Assembly (NCBI RefSeq): GCF_051400755.1
Contig: NZ_JBLFFL010000010.1
Coordinates: 1-64,000 of the forward strand
Length of the DNA stretch: 64,000 bases
Source: Parapedobacter sp051400755
Lineage (GTDB): Bacteria > Bacteroidota > Bacteroidia > Sphingobacteriales > Sphingobacteriaceae
Direction of reading: 5' to 3'
Below are positions 26,162-36,325 of the stretch, in pieces (position 1 is the first letter of the stretch; every line of letters begins with the position of its first letter). Position numbers and translations under genes: made by a program. The notes beneath the pieces are model-generated. The model was not told the origin of the DNA and searched no databases. It was given only the letters and a program-made list of their open reading frames with translations.

Positions 26162-29100
26162 CTATAACCGCTTTACCCGTATATTCCGAAAATGAACTTC
26201 TGACCCATGCCCGAGGAAGGCGATGTGGCCGGATTTCCGTTTTAAGCCTGGGTGATCTTTGTGGTCCAATGGGCCGTTTTTAGTGGCTTCCGCTAAGTCG
26301 CCATCTACGATAACCGTACCGTTCAAGGTCACGCGGATTTTATTGCCTTTGATGTATATCTCTTCTTCATTCCATTCGCCTACTGGTCGTAGGTACCCCC
26401 GCTTGGCTGGGATAATTCCGTATACAGACCCATGATATTGATATTGGGCCAAGTCTTTATACATATCTGCCCCATCGTCCAACACCTGTATTTCCATACC
26501 TGCATAGGCGGCATCGCCCTCTGCCGGCGCGCGGATACCGATCCCATTATTCGCACCGGGTGTCAACCGGAATTCAAACCGATAAACGAAATCAGCGAAT
26601 TCCTCCTTGGTGTAAAAGTTGCCTCCCGATCCTTCTGTCGGATAAATGGCTAAGGTACCCTCCTCGCTCACTTGATAGGCCGTGGTGCTACCCGTCCACG
26701 CGTCTAAATTGGTGCCGTCAAATAACACCTCGAATCCTGCTTGCTTTTCTGTTTCGGGTAGCGTAAACACCTCCTTGCGCGGCAGTTCGCGGACATAAAT
26801 GTCGCGATAGGATACGTGGGTTCCGTGTGCTTGCAATTCAAGCTGTTCTGTCGGAAAAATCGGGAGATTTCTGTCCCAGTAATTTTCGAGTACCACGCTG
26901 TCCGTTACCAACTCCCCATTGAGGTACACTGTCACCCGATCGCCCACCATGGTTATACGAAACGTGTTCCATTCTCCCAACGGGTTATCGGCAACTTTCA
27001 AGGGCTTGCTTTCGTGCTGTTGATTATTGTATAGGCCGCCGGAACCGACCTGCGCCCCCACGTTTACGCGTGAAGTATCCCATATCTGTACTTGGGGTGT
27101 GCCCCTCAGGTAGATGCCCGCGTCGCCTTCTTTACCCTCTTTGGCCAATTTCCAATCAACTAAAAGTTCGAAATCTCCATACTGCTTGACTGTGGCGATG
27201 TTATCGCCCTTACCGTTGAAGTGCAGTGCACCATCTTTGACATACCAGCCCAGCCGCATGGTCTCGTCGGCCTTCACTTGTGCTTCAGCTAGTGTTTTGG
27301 CACTCATCTTGGCCCGTTTAATGGGATCGGCTACCAATCCCTTCCAGCCTTCCAAATCATGCCCATTAAATAATGGCGCATAGCCTGCGCCTTTCGGCAA
27401 TTCATTGATGTGTTTTTGGACGGCCTCGCGCAGGTAGCTGCTTTCACTTCCCGATAGCAGGGTAATCACCTTTTTTAACAGGTTCTCTACCGCTGCACCG
27501 TAAAACTGTTTGCTATCCAAAGCAATATTCATGACGGTGTTTGCGGCGGTGGATTTCAATTGTTCATCGTCCAGGAATCGGCCGGCAAACAATAATGCAT
27601 TGTAGGTTTTGTTGGCTTCCAACGCGCGTAATATCAACTGTTTTTGCGCAGCTGTTCCTGCTACTTCGAATGCATCGCGTAGGTACAGCACTTTTTGCTC
27701 CGCCGGAATATCGGCAGCACCTACGATGCGTACCAGACCTTTTATCACCGCATCCAATGCTGCGGCATCTACCGTCTGCTTGCGGCTCAGCGCCACCAAC
27801 TCCGGCAATGCTTCTGCGGATGTCCAATTGGCCAATGCAGCGGTAGCGGCGGCGCGTAGTGCAGGTTCACCCTGATCGGTATAACCGGACACCACCGCCA
27901 ACGCTTCTTGGCCGCCAACCCCTGCAAGGATCGGAAAGAATAGCGTGCGGCGTGAAGCATCAGCTCCTTGTATACGTGAAATGACCTGTTGTGTCTGCGC
28001 TCCCGGGTCGTCGCTGCGACTGATCGAAGCGACCGCAGCATCTTGAATAAATGTGGCATACTCGGCTTCTGCATCCGGCAGCAAGTCGAGTATCTTTTCC
28101 AGATCATCCGGCCGTACCACCTGCGGCAATGCGGCATAAGCCGCATCCTTCACGGTCTTAGGAGCATCACCGCGGATGATTTCCAGCATGATGGGCACGC
28201 TTTCGGAAGCTCCTCTCTGTGCCAGTACGTCAATCAGCAAGAGCTGTACCTCGGCGTCCTTTTCCTTGGAGAGGGCCGTGCTCACCAATTGAGGAAGCTG
28301 TTCGTTTTTGGATATGAGCAACACCTGCTTAATCGCTTCCCTCGTTATCGTGTCGTTTTCTGCGAGCAAGCCGATCAGTTCCTCTGCGGCCGCGTCCCCC
28401 ATCAGCTTGTGCGACGCTTCAACCGCCGCCACGCGAACCCCTGCCGACTCTGCGTGCCATGCGTCCTTGACTTCCGGAAGCGCTACGGCTTGATTGTGGT
28501 CCCCGACGTAACGCAAGATATCCGCCTGAGCCTGTTCGTCCGCCCGCGATAAGCGCTTCACGAGTTGAGCGGAAACACGGTCATTCAAATAAGGTGTCAG
28601 CAGTCGCAACGCAGCATTCCGGTACTTGCCATCGGTATCCTTTGATGCCTTGACAAGCGTCTTCACCTGTTTTCCAGCGTTAATATCGGTAAGCAACCCC
28701 AATGCGGCGACATGCGTGTGTACTTGTTCCGCCTGATTGGTCGCTTTGAATAGCTTAGTGGCCATTTTTTTGGCCCTAGCCGTTTCGTCATTGGCGATTA
28801 ACCGGTGCAAGTAGTTTATGTACGCTGCTGTTGCTTCGGTGGGCTCGTATACATAGCCGGCATCTGCTGCAGCACTCGCCAGCGTTTGTCCCGCCGCGTT
28901 GCCGCCGATCCGTGAAAGGGCATACAATATAGTTCTACGTGATGCAATGTCTTCCGTATTTGCTTTGGCCAAAATGGACTGTTCAGCAGGTGCATACGCC
29001 ATAAATCCAAGTGCGTTGACAATCTGGATTTCCGCGTCGCCGGAAGCGTTGGGCAAGGCCTTCAACAGGGCTTCCCCAGCATTCGTGGTGCCAATCCGCG

Positions 29101-29569
29101 CGAGGGCACGGGCGGCTTTTTCACTCAGGTATTCATCCGAGAGGTACGGACTAAGTGCGTCAACCGCGGTGTCATCTCCCGCATTTTGGAGCATTTGGAT
29201 AATAAACCCTTTGGTATCCTTATTGGCTACGGCAGCCAATGCGTCTACAGCACCTTTTATAAAGGTGGCCCGTGCTCCTTGCTTTCCGCTCAGCAGCACA
29301 TAGTAGCTATAACTATTGGCCGCATATTCAACACCTGCGTTATTGCCGGTACCCGGAGGAAGAAGTTGTTGGAGCATTGCCGAAATGTCGGTCGCGCCGA
29401 AGCGTTCCAGCTGTCCCAACGCATCCTGAAAACGTTCGGGTGTTTCAGCGGGCAGCAGGGCAAGCAAATCGGCAATTTTGGTCGTCGTTGTTCGTGTATC
29501 GCCCTGTTGGGCAGATACGGGCAATTGCAATATGAATAGTGCTAAAAGCGTATATATCGATTTGATCAT
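26162..29569 (-). CDS. Secreted HEAT-repeat protein with two 3-keto-disaccharide hydrolase (DUF1080) domains
   Basis: A very long exported protein of about 1135 residues. The signal peptide starts MIKSIYTLLALFILQLPVSAQ. Residues about 25-720 are Ala-rich helical repeats of the HEAT type (for example SEKAARALARIG and AAVEASHKLMGD). Two DUF1080 beta-sandwich domains follow: about 730-925 (FNGHDLEGWKGLV, GDAGIYLRG) and 935-1135 (FDGTNLDAWTG, NNGIGIRAP). DUF1080 enzymes hydrolyse 3-keto-glycosides. The start at 29569 is chosen because it gives a clean signal peptide and 26 bases from the upstream stop; an alternative at 29608 overlaps that gene. It is the last gene of the operon, before a strong terminator. 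HEAT repeats plus two catalytic-type domains is an unusual arrangement. Confidence 0.8.
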   Translation of the reverse strand: MIKSIYTLLALFILQLPVSAQQGDTRTTTTKIADLLALLPAETPERFQDALGQLERFGATDISAMLQQLLPPGTGNNAGVEYAANSYSYYVLLSGKQGARATFIKGAVDALAAVANKDTKGFIIQMLQNAGDDTAVDALSPYLSDEYLSEKAARALARIGTTNAGEALLKALPNASGDAEIQIVNALGFMAYAPAEQSILAKANTEDIASRRTILYALSRIGGNAAGQTLASAAADAGYVYEPTEATAAYINYLHRLIANDETARAKKMATKLFKATNQAEQVHTHVAALGLLTDINAGKQVKTLVKASKDTDGKYRNAALRLLTPYLNDRVSAQLVKRLSRADEQAQADILRYVGDHNQAVALPEVKDAWHAESAGVRVAAVEASHKLMGDAAAEELIGLLAENDTITREAIKQVLLISKNEQLPQLVSTALSKEKDAEVQLLLIDVLAQRGASESVPIMLEIIRGDAPKTVKDAAYAALPQVVRPDDLEKILDLLPDAEAEYATFIQDAAVASISRSDDPGAQTQQVISRIQGADASRRTLFFPILAGVGGQEALAVVSGYTDQGEPALRAAATAALANWTSAEALPELVALSRKQTVDAAALDAVIKGLVRIVGAADIPAEQKVLYLRDAFEVAGTAAQKQLILRALEANKTYNALLFAGRFLDDEQLKSTAANTVMNIALDSKQFYGAAVENLLKKVITLLSGSESSYLREAVQKHINELPKGAGYAPLFNGHDLEGWKGLVADPIKRAKMSAKTLAEAQVKADETMRLGWYVKDGALHFNGKGDNIATVKQYGDFELLVDWKLAKEGKEGDAGIYLRGTPQVQIWDTSRVNVGAQVGSGGLYNNQQHESKPLKVADNPLGEWNTFRITMVGDRVTVYLNGELVTDSVVLENYWDRNLPIFPTEQLELQAHGTHVSYRDIYVRELPRKEVFTLPETEKQAGFEVLFDGTNLDAWTGSTTAYQVSEEGTLAIYPTEGSGGNFYTKEEFADFVYRFEFRLTPGANNGIGIRAPAEGDAAYAGMEIQVLDDGADMYKDLAQYQYHGSVYGIIPAKRGYLRPVGEWNEEEIYIKGNKIRVTLNGTVIVDGDLAEATKNGPLDHKDHPGLKRKSGHIAFLGHGSEVHFRNIRVKRL

Positions 29570-29595
29570 TAGTTCATTAACGTTTATATGAGCAA

Positions 29596-30867
29596 TTATA
29601 TTGACCACGGACCGCGCATCGGCTGGTCAATCAATCTGTTGGCGGCCTCGTCGTCCACAAATACCTGATTTTCGGGATCGAATTTGAGTGACCGACCCAG
29701 GCGCAAGGCCACCAATCCCATATTGACAATGGTACATGAGCGGTATCCGTTCTCTTCATTGAGCGCAAATTTCCGGCGTGTCTTCACCGCTTCTACGAAG
29801 TCTGTCATCTGCGGCTCAGGATCGGGGAAAGCAGCCAATTTACGCTCCATATCGGGAATATCCGACTTAAAACCTTTGAACAATTTGCCATTAGGACCTT
29901 CGATATAAGGCATTCCTACATCCTTGCCCTCACCGTCGAGGACGATCTGGCAGCCATCCGCATAGGTATAGGTAATCCGGCGCCACGTCCCGACCGCGTC
30001 GCTATGCTGTTGCGGCGCATCTACTTCTACCGATACCGGACTTTCATGATCCTTATTTAAGAAATACTGGACAGGGTCGATGTAATGCTGCCCCATATCG
30101 CCCAATCCACCCCCGTCATAGTCCCAATACCCTCGGAACGTCGTGTGCACGCGGTGCGCACTGTATGGCTTATACGGTGCGGGCCCCAGCCACATATTGT
30201 AGTCAAGCTCCTTGGGTGTTTCCTCCACTGGCAGATTCTCGTGGCCTACCCAATAAAACTTCCAGTCGAACCCAGTATGTTTACTGATCGTCACCTTAAG
30301 CGGCCAGCCCAGCATGCCGGAGTCCACCAGTTTCTTGATGCGTTTTACCGGTACATCCATGCCGTAAAAATTGGCATCAAAGCGGAACCACGTATTCAAC
30401 CGGAATATATTTCCATACTGTTTGACGGCCTCCTTCACACGCTTTCCTTCGCCGATGGTCCGCGTCATCGGCTTCTCGCACCAAATGTCTTTGCCCATCC
30501 GTGCGGCCTCGGCTGCCATGAGGCCATGCCAGTGTGGTGGTGTGGCGATATGCACAATATCGACTTCAGGCAGTTGGATGAGTTCGCGAAAGTCAGCTAA
30601 TTGTTTTACGCTGTTATCGCCAAGCTGCTTCATGGCAATGGCGAGATGACGCGTATCCACGTCGCAAATCGCCACGGTCTTGGTACCGGCATAGCCGAAG
30701 TGGCCCCGACCCATCGAACCCACTCCTATCACACCTTTGGTCAGGTGATCACTGGGGGCCAAATAGCCCTGGCCTCCCAACACAAAGCGGGGGACGATGC
30801 TAAATGCTGCAGCCCCCACCAATGACTTCTTGATAAAGTCCCTGCGGGATGTGTTTGTCTCTTTCAT
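29596..30867 (-). CDS. Tat-exported Gfo/Idh/MocA-family oxidoreductase
   Basis: A 423-residue NAD(P)-dependent oxidoreductase with a twin-arginine signal (TSRRDFIKKSLVGAAAF). The Rossmann fold begins GVIGVGSMGRGHFGYAG, and the family EKP motif is present in DIWCEKPMTRT. The substrate domain contains YWDYDGGGLGDMGQHYIDP with the usual catalytic-region His. Bacteroidota members with a Tat signal work in the periplasm on sugars or 3-keto-sugars. The next gene encodes 3-keto-glycoside hydrolase domains, so a role in oxidising or reducing C3 of a glycoside is likely but inferred. Confidence 0.82.
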   Translation of the reverse strand: MKETNTSRRDFIKKSLVGAAAFSIVPRFVLGGQGYLAPSDHLTKGVIGVGSMGRGHFGYAGTKTVAICDVDTRHLAIAMKQLGDNSVKQLADFRELIQLPEVDIVHIATPPHWHGLMAAEAARMGKDIWCEKPMTRTIGEGKRVKEAVKQYGNIFRLNTWFRFDANFYGMDVPVKRIKKLVDSGMLGWPLKVTISKHTGFDWKFYWVGHENLPVEETPKELDYNMWLGPAPYKPYSAHRVHTTFRGYWDYDGGGLGDMGQHYIDPVQYFLNKDHESPVSVEVDAPQQHSDAVGTWRRITYTYADGCQIVLDGEGKDVGMPYIEGPNGKLFKGFKSDIPDMERKLAAFPDPEPQMTDFVEAVKTRRKFALNEENGYRSCTIVNMGLVALRLGRSLKFDPENQVFVDDEAANRLIDQPMRGPWSI

Positions 30868-30934
30868 TCGTTTTATTCTGGTTTTATATTTATAATCTTT
30901 GGTCGCCTAAATTAACGCATATTCCGCAAAATAC

Positions 30935-32701
30935 CTATTCAAGTGTGGGGTTAAATGTGCCTCCCCAATTATTATTCTGTTCAATACTCGGATTCTTGTC
31001 GATGACGCTTTCCTGTATGGGGAAAAAATAATACGTATCGGGCAGCGAATTGACCTTGACACCTGAAAGCGGTACCTGCAGCAGGCTATATTTGAAGTCG
31101 TCTGCCTCCAGTGCATAGGATGCCGCTTGTGCCCTCGCCTGAGTAATAGACATTTCCGTTCCATCCGGATTAACGGCGATGGCTTCTACTCCATGCTTGG
31201 TGGTACCATCCAAGCGCTCGAGCATGCGCAACCGCCTCAGATCCCAGAAGCGGTGACCTTCAAAGCAAAATTCGATGTTCCGCTCGGCTAGAATGGCTTC
31301 CCGCATTTCAGCACGTGAAGTGGCGTCGATTCCGTAGTTTCCATCGGCGCCGGGTTCGATGCCTGCCCGTTGCCTGATCTGTTTCAGGATCGTTAAAGCT
31401 TCAGCTGTCCTTCCCGTTTCATTTGCCGTCTCTGCATAATTCAACATGACTTCGGCAAAGCGCATGAGCACGAAATCCACGTCATATTGCTGCACTTCCT
31501 CCTGCGTAAGCCGTAGCAAGCTGTTCTTTTCGATAAAGAAACCGCTGTACCGATCGAGATTGGTAGAATTGACTCCCGCCCGAGGATTGACGCCGAAGTC
31601 ATCCAGCTCATGGGCGACACCCAATGCCGTGTACTGACGTCGACCGCTTTTGCCGGACACTTCATAGATCTTGCCGTTCCAGACTACTGACTTATCAAAG
31701 CGCGGATCCCGATTTTCCCAGTAGCTTTGCAAAAGTTCCGCTTCGGTTTTATAGTAGCTGCTTCCGGGATCGTCGAAGGCTTTGCCGTCCTTCATGGGAA
31801 ACATCTTGATGTATTCCCAAGTGGGGCATGCGTTCGCTGGACCGCGGCTTTCCGATCCCGGACGTACGCCATAATCCCAAACGGCAACCTTATTAGGATA
31901 CGCATTGACAACCGCAAAGACCACCTCCGGACCGCGTTCGGCCAATGCGATGTCAGCATATTCGGCTGCCAGCGTATACCCGCTTGCGGATAGTTCCTCA
32001 TACGCCTGCTTATTGACCGTATAGGCCTGCTCCCAATACGTATTGTCGAAGGGGTTAGATGGGTTGAATTGAGGGGATGCCATGTAAAGCAGTACTTTAG
32101 CCTTGAACGCTAAAGCAAATTTCGCGTCAATCTTGCCATAATCCGGCGATGCCTTCGCAATCTGCTCGGGTAATTTCGTGATCGCCTCATCCAGATCTTG
32201 GAGAATAAAATCGAAACATTCCCTGGTGCTGTTGCGCGGAACATACAGGTCATCTTCATAGCGGTCCTGCGGCACCGTGATATACGGCACGCCACCGTGA
32301 TACATGACCATCTGGAAGTATGCGTAAGCCCGCATAAAGAGGGCCTGCCCGGTAATGTCGTCCTTTACCGCCTGATCCAGCGATCCGGCGTTAACATCCT
32401 GGACCGCTTGGTTGATCAGCCGGATACGGCTATAATCCCAAGACTTGTATTCACCATTTGTAATGGTGATCCGGTCTGGATAAAAATGAATCCCAGTAAG
32501 CTGCTCGCTCCGCTGTTCAGCCCCCGTGCTCCAATTGCCAAACATATTGTAAATATTGGCCATGTAGGCATTGGCCAGGTTGGCATCGTTCCATACCTGT
32601 TCGGGGTCATAACTAGACAAGTCCTCAATATCCAGCACCTTGTTGCAGGAGGCAAAGAGTCCGGCAAGGCATATCGTTAAATATAATATCTTTTTCATCA
32701 T
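30935..32701 (-). CDS. SusD/RagB-family glycan-binding lipoprotein (pair 1)
   Basis: A 588-residue surface lipoprotein with lipobox LFASC. The SusD N-terminus (DLSSYDPEQVWND, ANAYMANIYN), TPR-like helices (TGQALFMRAYAYFQMVMYHGGVPY) and the C-terminal RNIEFCFEGHRFWDLRRL signature are all present. The ATGATG at 32701 lies 7 bases after the SusC stop; a longer frame to 32722 would overlap SusC and lacks a signal peptide. It forms the lid of the SusC1 transporter. Confidence 0.88.
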   Translation of the reverse strand: MMKKILYLTICLAGLFASCNKVLDIEDLSSYDPEQVWNDANLANAYMANIYNMFGNWSTGAEQRSEQLTGIHFYPDRITITNGEYKSWDYSRIRLINQAVQDVNAGSLDQAVKDDITGQALFMRAYAYFQMVMYHGGVPYITVPQDRYEDDLYVPRNSTRECFDFILQDLDEAITKLPEQIAKASPDYGKIDAKFALAFKAKVLLYMASPQFNPSNPFDNTYWEQAYTVNKQAYEELSASGYTLAAEYADIALAERGPEVVFAVVNAYPNKVAVWDYGVRPGSESRGPANACPTWEYIKMFPMKDGKAFDDPGSSYYKTEAELLQSYWENRDPRFDKSVVWNGKIYEVSGKSGRRQYTALGVAHELDDFGVNPRAGVNSTNLDRYSGFFIEKNSLLRLTQEEVQQYDVDFVLMRFAEVMLNYAETANETGRTAEALTILKQIRQRAGIEPGADGNYGIDATSRAEMREAILAERNIEFCFEGHRFWDLRRLRMLERLDGTTKHGVEAIAVNPDGTEMSITQARAQAASYALEADDFKYSLLQVPLSGVKVNSLPDTYYFFPIQESVIDKNPSIEQNNNWGGTFNPTLE

Positions 32702-32708
32702 CGTGCAT

Positions 32709-35700
32709 TTAGAAACTAACATCTAATCCAAAGGTGAAGGTCTTCATAACAGGGTACGAATCGTAGTTCTTTTGTTCGGGGTCATGAAATTCTTTCATTG
32801 CCGATAGGAAGAACAGGTTTGTCCCGTTGAAAAACAACTGTGCACTACCCAGGTGCATGGCCGATTGCCAATTCTTCGGCAGCGAGTACGCCAGGTTCAG
32901 CGTGCGCAAGCGTAGATAAGCCCCATTGCGGATCCAGAATGAAGAGGCTTCTGTACCCGACTCATACCAATTCTGACCGATCGGCCGTGGGTATTTTCCG
33001 TCCGGATTTTCCGGCGTCCATACCTCATCTGATGCCCATATGGGATAGTAAGGCCGGATCGCTCCGCCGTGTTGCCGCATACCGGGCCCTTCCTGATTGC
33101 TGATGATGTGGTCGTAGTTGGCGACCCCTTGAAAGTGCGCTTGCAGCGTAAAATTCTTGTAGGAGAAGTCGAAACCGAACCCATAATTGATGCGAGGAGC
33201 ACCATTGGTAGACAGCAGCTGCATATCGTTTCCGTCAATTTTACCATCGGGTCCGGGGGCATAGCCATCTCCCCTGACGTCCTCAAAGTACAATCCGCCG
33301 AGATAAGGGTCACGTCCGTACTGTTTGAATCCCGTTGCCAACAGTTCATCCAATTGTTCCTGTGTACGGACAATGCCGAGGGCCTTCAACCCGATGATCC
33401 GATCATGTGGCAATCCGATACGGGATTCAAAATGCCGATACCCCTCTGGTCCGAAAGCAGCACTCTCGTCATAGATATCCCAGCGATCCCTGGCATACCC
33501 GAGGTTAGCGTTTACGGAATAGCTGATTTCATTATTCGCCGCCAGGCGATCGTTCCATTGCAGGGCCAGCTCCCCGCCGCGCCAAGACCGGGCGGCATAA
33601 TTCTCCGGTGCCAATGCTTGGCCGTAGTTATCCGGTACAGAGACCAAGCGTGGACCGAGAATATCCGTCTCTTCCCTCAAGAACACATCCAAGGTACCGG
33701 TCAATCTGCTGTTGAAAACACCGATATCCAATCCGGCATTATAACTGGTCGATGTCGCCCAAGTCAAATTGGGGCTGGGTGTCGGACCGGGTGCAATTGC
33801 GCTGTAATAGCGGTCGCCAAACATATATCCACCGGCGTTGACATACCTGTTCACGTAGGAGAACGCGGGTATCCGATCAGTCGTGCTGATCATCAGATCA
33901 TTGCCCGTGGTACCATAGGATGCCCGTAGCTTCAAGTCGTTGACTGCCGACTCGCCATGCTGGAAAAACGCTTCTTCCGAAATCCGCCACGCAGCGGAAA
34001 CCGATGGGAAGAATCCCCAACGCTTGTGTTCGGGAAAGAGCGTATTGCCGTCATGCCGGAAGGAGAACTCCGCAATATAACGATTATCGTAGTTGTAATT
34101 CACGCGGCCAATATATGATTGTCTCGCCCCGATCTCTTCCCAGCCATCCGCTTCGCGAAATTGGCGGTCGGTCGGATACGCAAACATCTGGTCATAATCG
34201 GTAATCGGGTTTTCGCCCCGGGCATACGCACCGAATAGGCCATCTTCCGCCTGCTCAAAAACAAGCAGCGCATCTATCCCATGCTTACCGAATGTGTGAT
34301 TATAGTTGAGAAACCAATTGAATTGATACGCCCAATTGTTCTCAAGCTCGTAATCGAGAAACGGCTGGTTCTGACTGAAATTGAACGTATTCGTCCGGTT
34401 CGGATCGGGAGGAGCCGGAATAAACCGGTTACCATCCGGATCAGCCGGGATAAACTGATAATTGGTCTGGAATGTCAGGTACTTTTTGCGCATGAAGTCC
34501 TCGCCCAGGTAACTGCCCACCACTTTGGTCGATAAACCAGGAATCACTTTATCCAGGTTGAAATTGAGCGAAAGGATGGGATTGAACTGCCGTTCCCGCG
34601 TTTTGATATAGCGGTCGCCGATCACCTGGTCGATCACGCTCCAAGCCAACCAGCTACCCATGGGGGTTTGGACGGGATAATCCGTCACATAATCGGCAGG
34701 CGTACCGTCCGCTTCGGTATAGAAAGGGTAGGTTTTGGGCCAGTTGAAGGTAACGCGGTAGAGATCCGAAACATCATAATCATCATCTCCGGTAAACGGC
34801 CAATAAAACCTGTCGCCACTTTGCTGATAAGCCGATAAGTTAAGATCAATCGAAATACTCTCATTGATCTTGGCCGATACGTTGCTGCGTAGATTAAACT
34901 TACCGTGGTCCACCGATTTATACGACCCTTGTTCACCACGGTAGCTCAGCAACGAGTAATAGGTGACCCGCTCGGATCCACCGGACACGCTGAGTGATTG
35001 CCGATGGCTGGTGGGGTTGCGCCAGATAAAATCATGCACATTGTAACTCTTATCCTGAAAATAGGCAAACTCCTCCTCTCCGTTGGGCAGGGGCGTACCA
35101 TTGAATTCGGCCACGCGGTTTTGATAGATCAATTCGTCGGTAGCCGTGGTAAGATCAGAAAGCAGGGGCATGGTGGGCGTACCGATGGTATAATTCGATT
35201 GGAACGTAAAGGTAGGTTTCTGCTGCGTACCCTTCCTGGTCGTCACCAGCACGACACCGTTACCGGCTCTTGAACCGTAAATAGACGCCGTCGCCGCATC
35301 CTTCAAGAAGCTCATCTGGTCCACTTCAAATGCCTCCAATGCATCGAACGCCGCTTTGTCGCGCACAACCCCATCGATTACGTATAACGGTTCGCCAAAC
35401 CCCCCGCGGATGCGGATACTCGACGTCGCCCCACTTAACCCGGATGTATTAGTGACATTCACCCCAGGTGCCCGACCCGCCAGGGTGTTGGACAAGTTGG
35501 AAGGTGAAATGTTAGTCAGCTCTTTCGCGTTGACGGCAGACACCGCGCCCGTAAGGTTTGATTTTTTCTGCGTGCCGTACCCCACGATGACCACCTCTTC
35601 CAAATCCGTCGCTCCGGCCGCCAGTAGGGTCACCAAAACCGGTTTGCCATCGACCACCGCCGTGGCCTGCTGGTAACCCAGGAAAGTAAATGTCAGCGTA

Positions 35701-35909
35701 TCACCTGTCACAGCGGCAAGCCTGAATTCGCCCCTGTCATTCGTCGCCGTCTCCGCGCCTGTGGACGACGCCCGCACGGAAACACCCATCAGGGGCTGGT
35801 TGGATTCATCATACACTGTGCCCTGGACCTCACCCTGGAAGGCCATGCTACTCAGTACCTGAAATACGCCTGCCAGGCACATCAGCATCGCGCGAATGGT
35901 CATTCGCAT
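32709..35909 (-). CDS. SusC/RagA-family TonB-dependent transporter (pair 1)
   Basis: A SusC-type outer-membrane transporter of about 1066 residues. In order: signal peptide, carboxypeptidase-like domain (VQGTVYDESNQPLMGVSV), TonB box region (LEEVVIVGYGTQKKSNLTGAVS), plug (SIRIRGGFGEPLYVIDGV), then the 22-strand barrel ending FTFGLDVSF. I prefer the ATG at 35909, which gives a normal signal peptide (MRMTIRAMLMCLAGVFQ). An ATG at 35969 adds 20 residues rich in Arg and Cys and remains possible. It begins the second transcription unit of the PUL, below a 60-bp promoter module shared with susC2. Confidence 0.88.
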   Translation of the reverse strand: MRMTIRAMLMCLAGVFQVLSSMAFQGEVQGTVYDESNQPLMGVSVRASSTGAETATNDRGEFRLAAVTGDTLTFTFLGYQQATAVVDGKPVLVTLLAAGATDLEEVVIVGYGTQKKSNLTGAVSAVNAKELTNISPSNLSNTLAGRAPGVNVTNTSGLSGATSSIRIRGGFGEPLYVIDGVVRDKAAFDALEAFEVDQMSFLKDAATASIYGSRAGNGVVLVTTRKGTQQKPTFTFQSNYTIGTPTMPLLSDLTTATDELIYQNRVAEFNGTPLPNGEEEFAYFQDKSYNVHDFIWRNPTSHRQSLSVSGGSERVTYYSLLSYRGEQGSYKSVDHGKFNLRSNVSAKINESISIDLNLSAYQQSGDRFYWPFTGDDDYDVSDLYRVTFNWPKTYPFYTEADGTPADYVTDYPVQTPMGSWLAWSVIDQVIGDRYIKTRERQFNPILSLNFNLDKVIPGLSTKVVGSYLGEDFMRKKYLTFQTNYQFIPADPDGNRFIPAPPDPNRTNTFNFSQNQPFLDYELENNWAYQFNWFLNYNHTFGKHGIDALLVFEQAEDGLFGAYARGENPITDYDQMFAYPTDRQFREADGWEEIGARQSYIGRVNYNYDNRYIAEFSFRHDGNTLFPEHKRWGFFPSVSAAWRISEEAFFQHGESAVNDLKLRASYGTTGNDLMISTTDRIPAFSYVNRYVNAGGYMFGDRYYSAIAPGPTPSPNLTWATSTSYNAGLDIGVFNSRLTGTLDVFLREETDILGPRLVSVPDNYGQALAPENYAARSWRGGELALQWNDRLAANNEISYSVNANLGYARDRWDIYDESAAFGPEGYRHFESRIGLPHDRIIGLKALGIVRTQEQLDELLATGFKQYGRDPYLGGLYFEDVRGDGYAPGPDGKIDGNDMQLLSTNGAPRINYGFGFDFSYKNFTLQAHFQGVANYDHIISNQEGPGMRQHGGAIRPYYPIWASDEVWTPENPDGKYPRPIGQNWYESGTEASSFWIRNGAYLRLRTLNLAYSLPKNWQSAMHLGSAQLFFNGTNLFFLSAMKEFHDPEQKNYDSYPVMKTFTFGLDVSF

Positions 35910-36163
35910 CGTTGGGGGGAAACGCCGACATGTGCCGTCCGGAACCCCGATTAATAAACATCTCAACATAGTGGTTTGAATTAAAGAATAGTTTTATAGT
36001 GCTTCATTTTTATAAATCGTTCTTTAACGGCAACGAAGCCTGTATGAGCTTCTCTGCATTTTCTTATACCAGCCTTAGCTGGGTCGGCAAAACCACTTCC
36101 TCGATCTGATAAGCAAAATTGGTTTTCGTGGGTAACGAACGATGACACATTGTATCACCGGCT

Positions 36164-36220
36164 CAAAACTACAATATTGCAATAAACATAGGAAACTTTT
36201 TTTATTTTTTTATGAAAGAG
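36164..36220 (-). promoter_or_regulatory. Promoter module A upstream of susC1
   Basis: On the minus strand an A-rich tract (complement of 36196-36212) is followed by GTTTCC in the -33 position and a perfect TAGTTTTG -7 box at 36171-36164. Bases 36161-36220 align without gaps to 41101-41160 upstream of susC2, with 47 of 60 identical by hand count. The leader to susC1 would be about 190-250 bases. The gene-free stretch 35970-36325 otherwise holds only the hairpin at 36273-36301. Confidence 0.6.
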
Positions 36221-36272
36221 GCGGGTGTTCATGCTATTTTTATAATAATCATTGTTTTTCACTGAAAAGCAA

Positions 36273-36301
36273 GTAAACCGTTCCATTAGCGGAACGTTTA
36301 C
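36273..36301 (-). terminator. Hairpin after susD2, possible terminator
   Basis: GTAAAC-C-GTTCC and GGAACG-TTTAC form an 11-bp stem with one bulged C and a 6-base loop, 25 bases past the susD2 stop. On the minus strand only a weak T-rich stretch follows (CTTGCTTTTC), so it may attenuate rather than stop transcription before susC1. Confidence 0.5.
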
Positions 36302-36325
36302 GTTAAGCTGCTCAATATGGCAAAA

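Noticed and set aside
33069..33929. Open frame of 286 codons on the plus strand
   Set aside because: It lies wholly antisense to susC1, which has clear family motifs throughout. No promoter box, signal peptide or recognisable motif was seen in the antisense frame.
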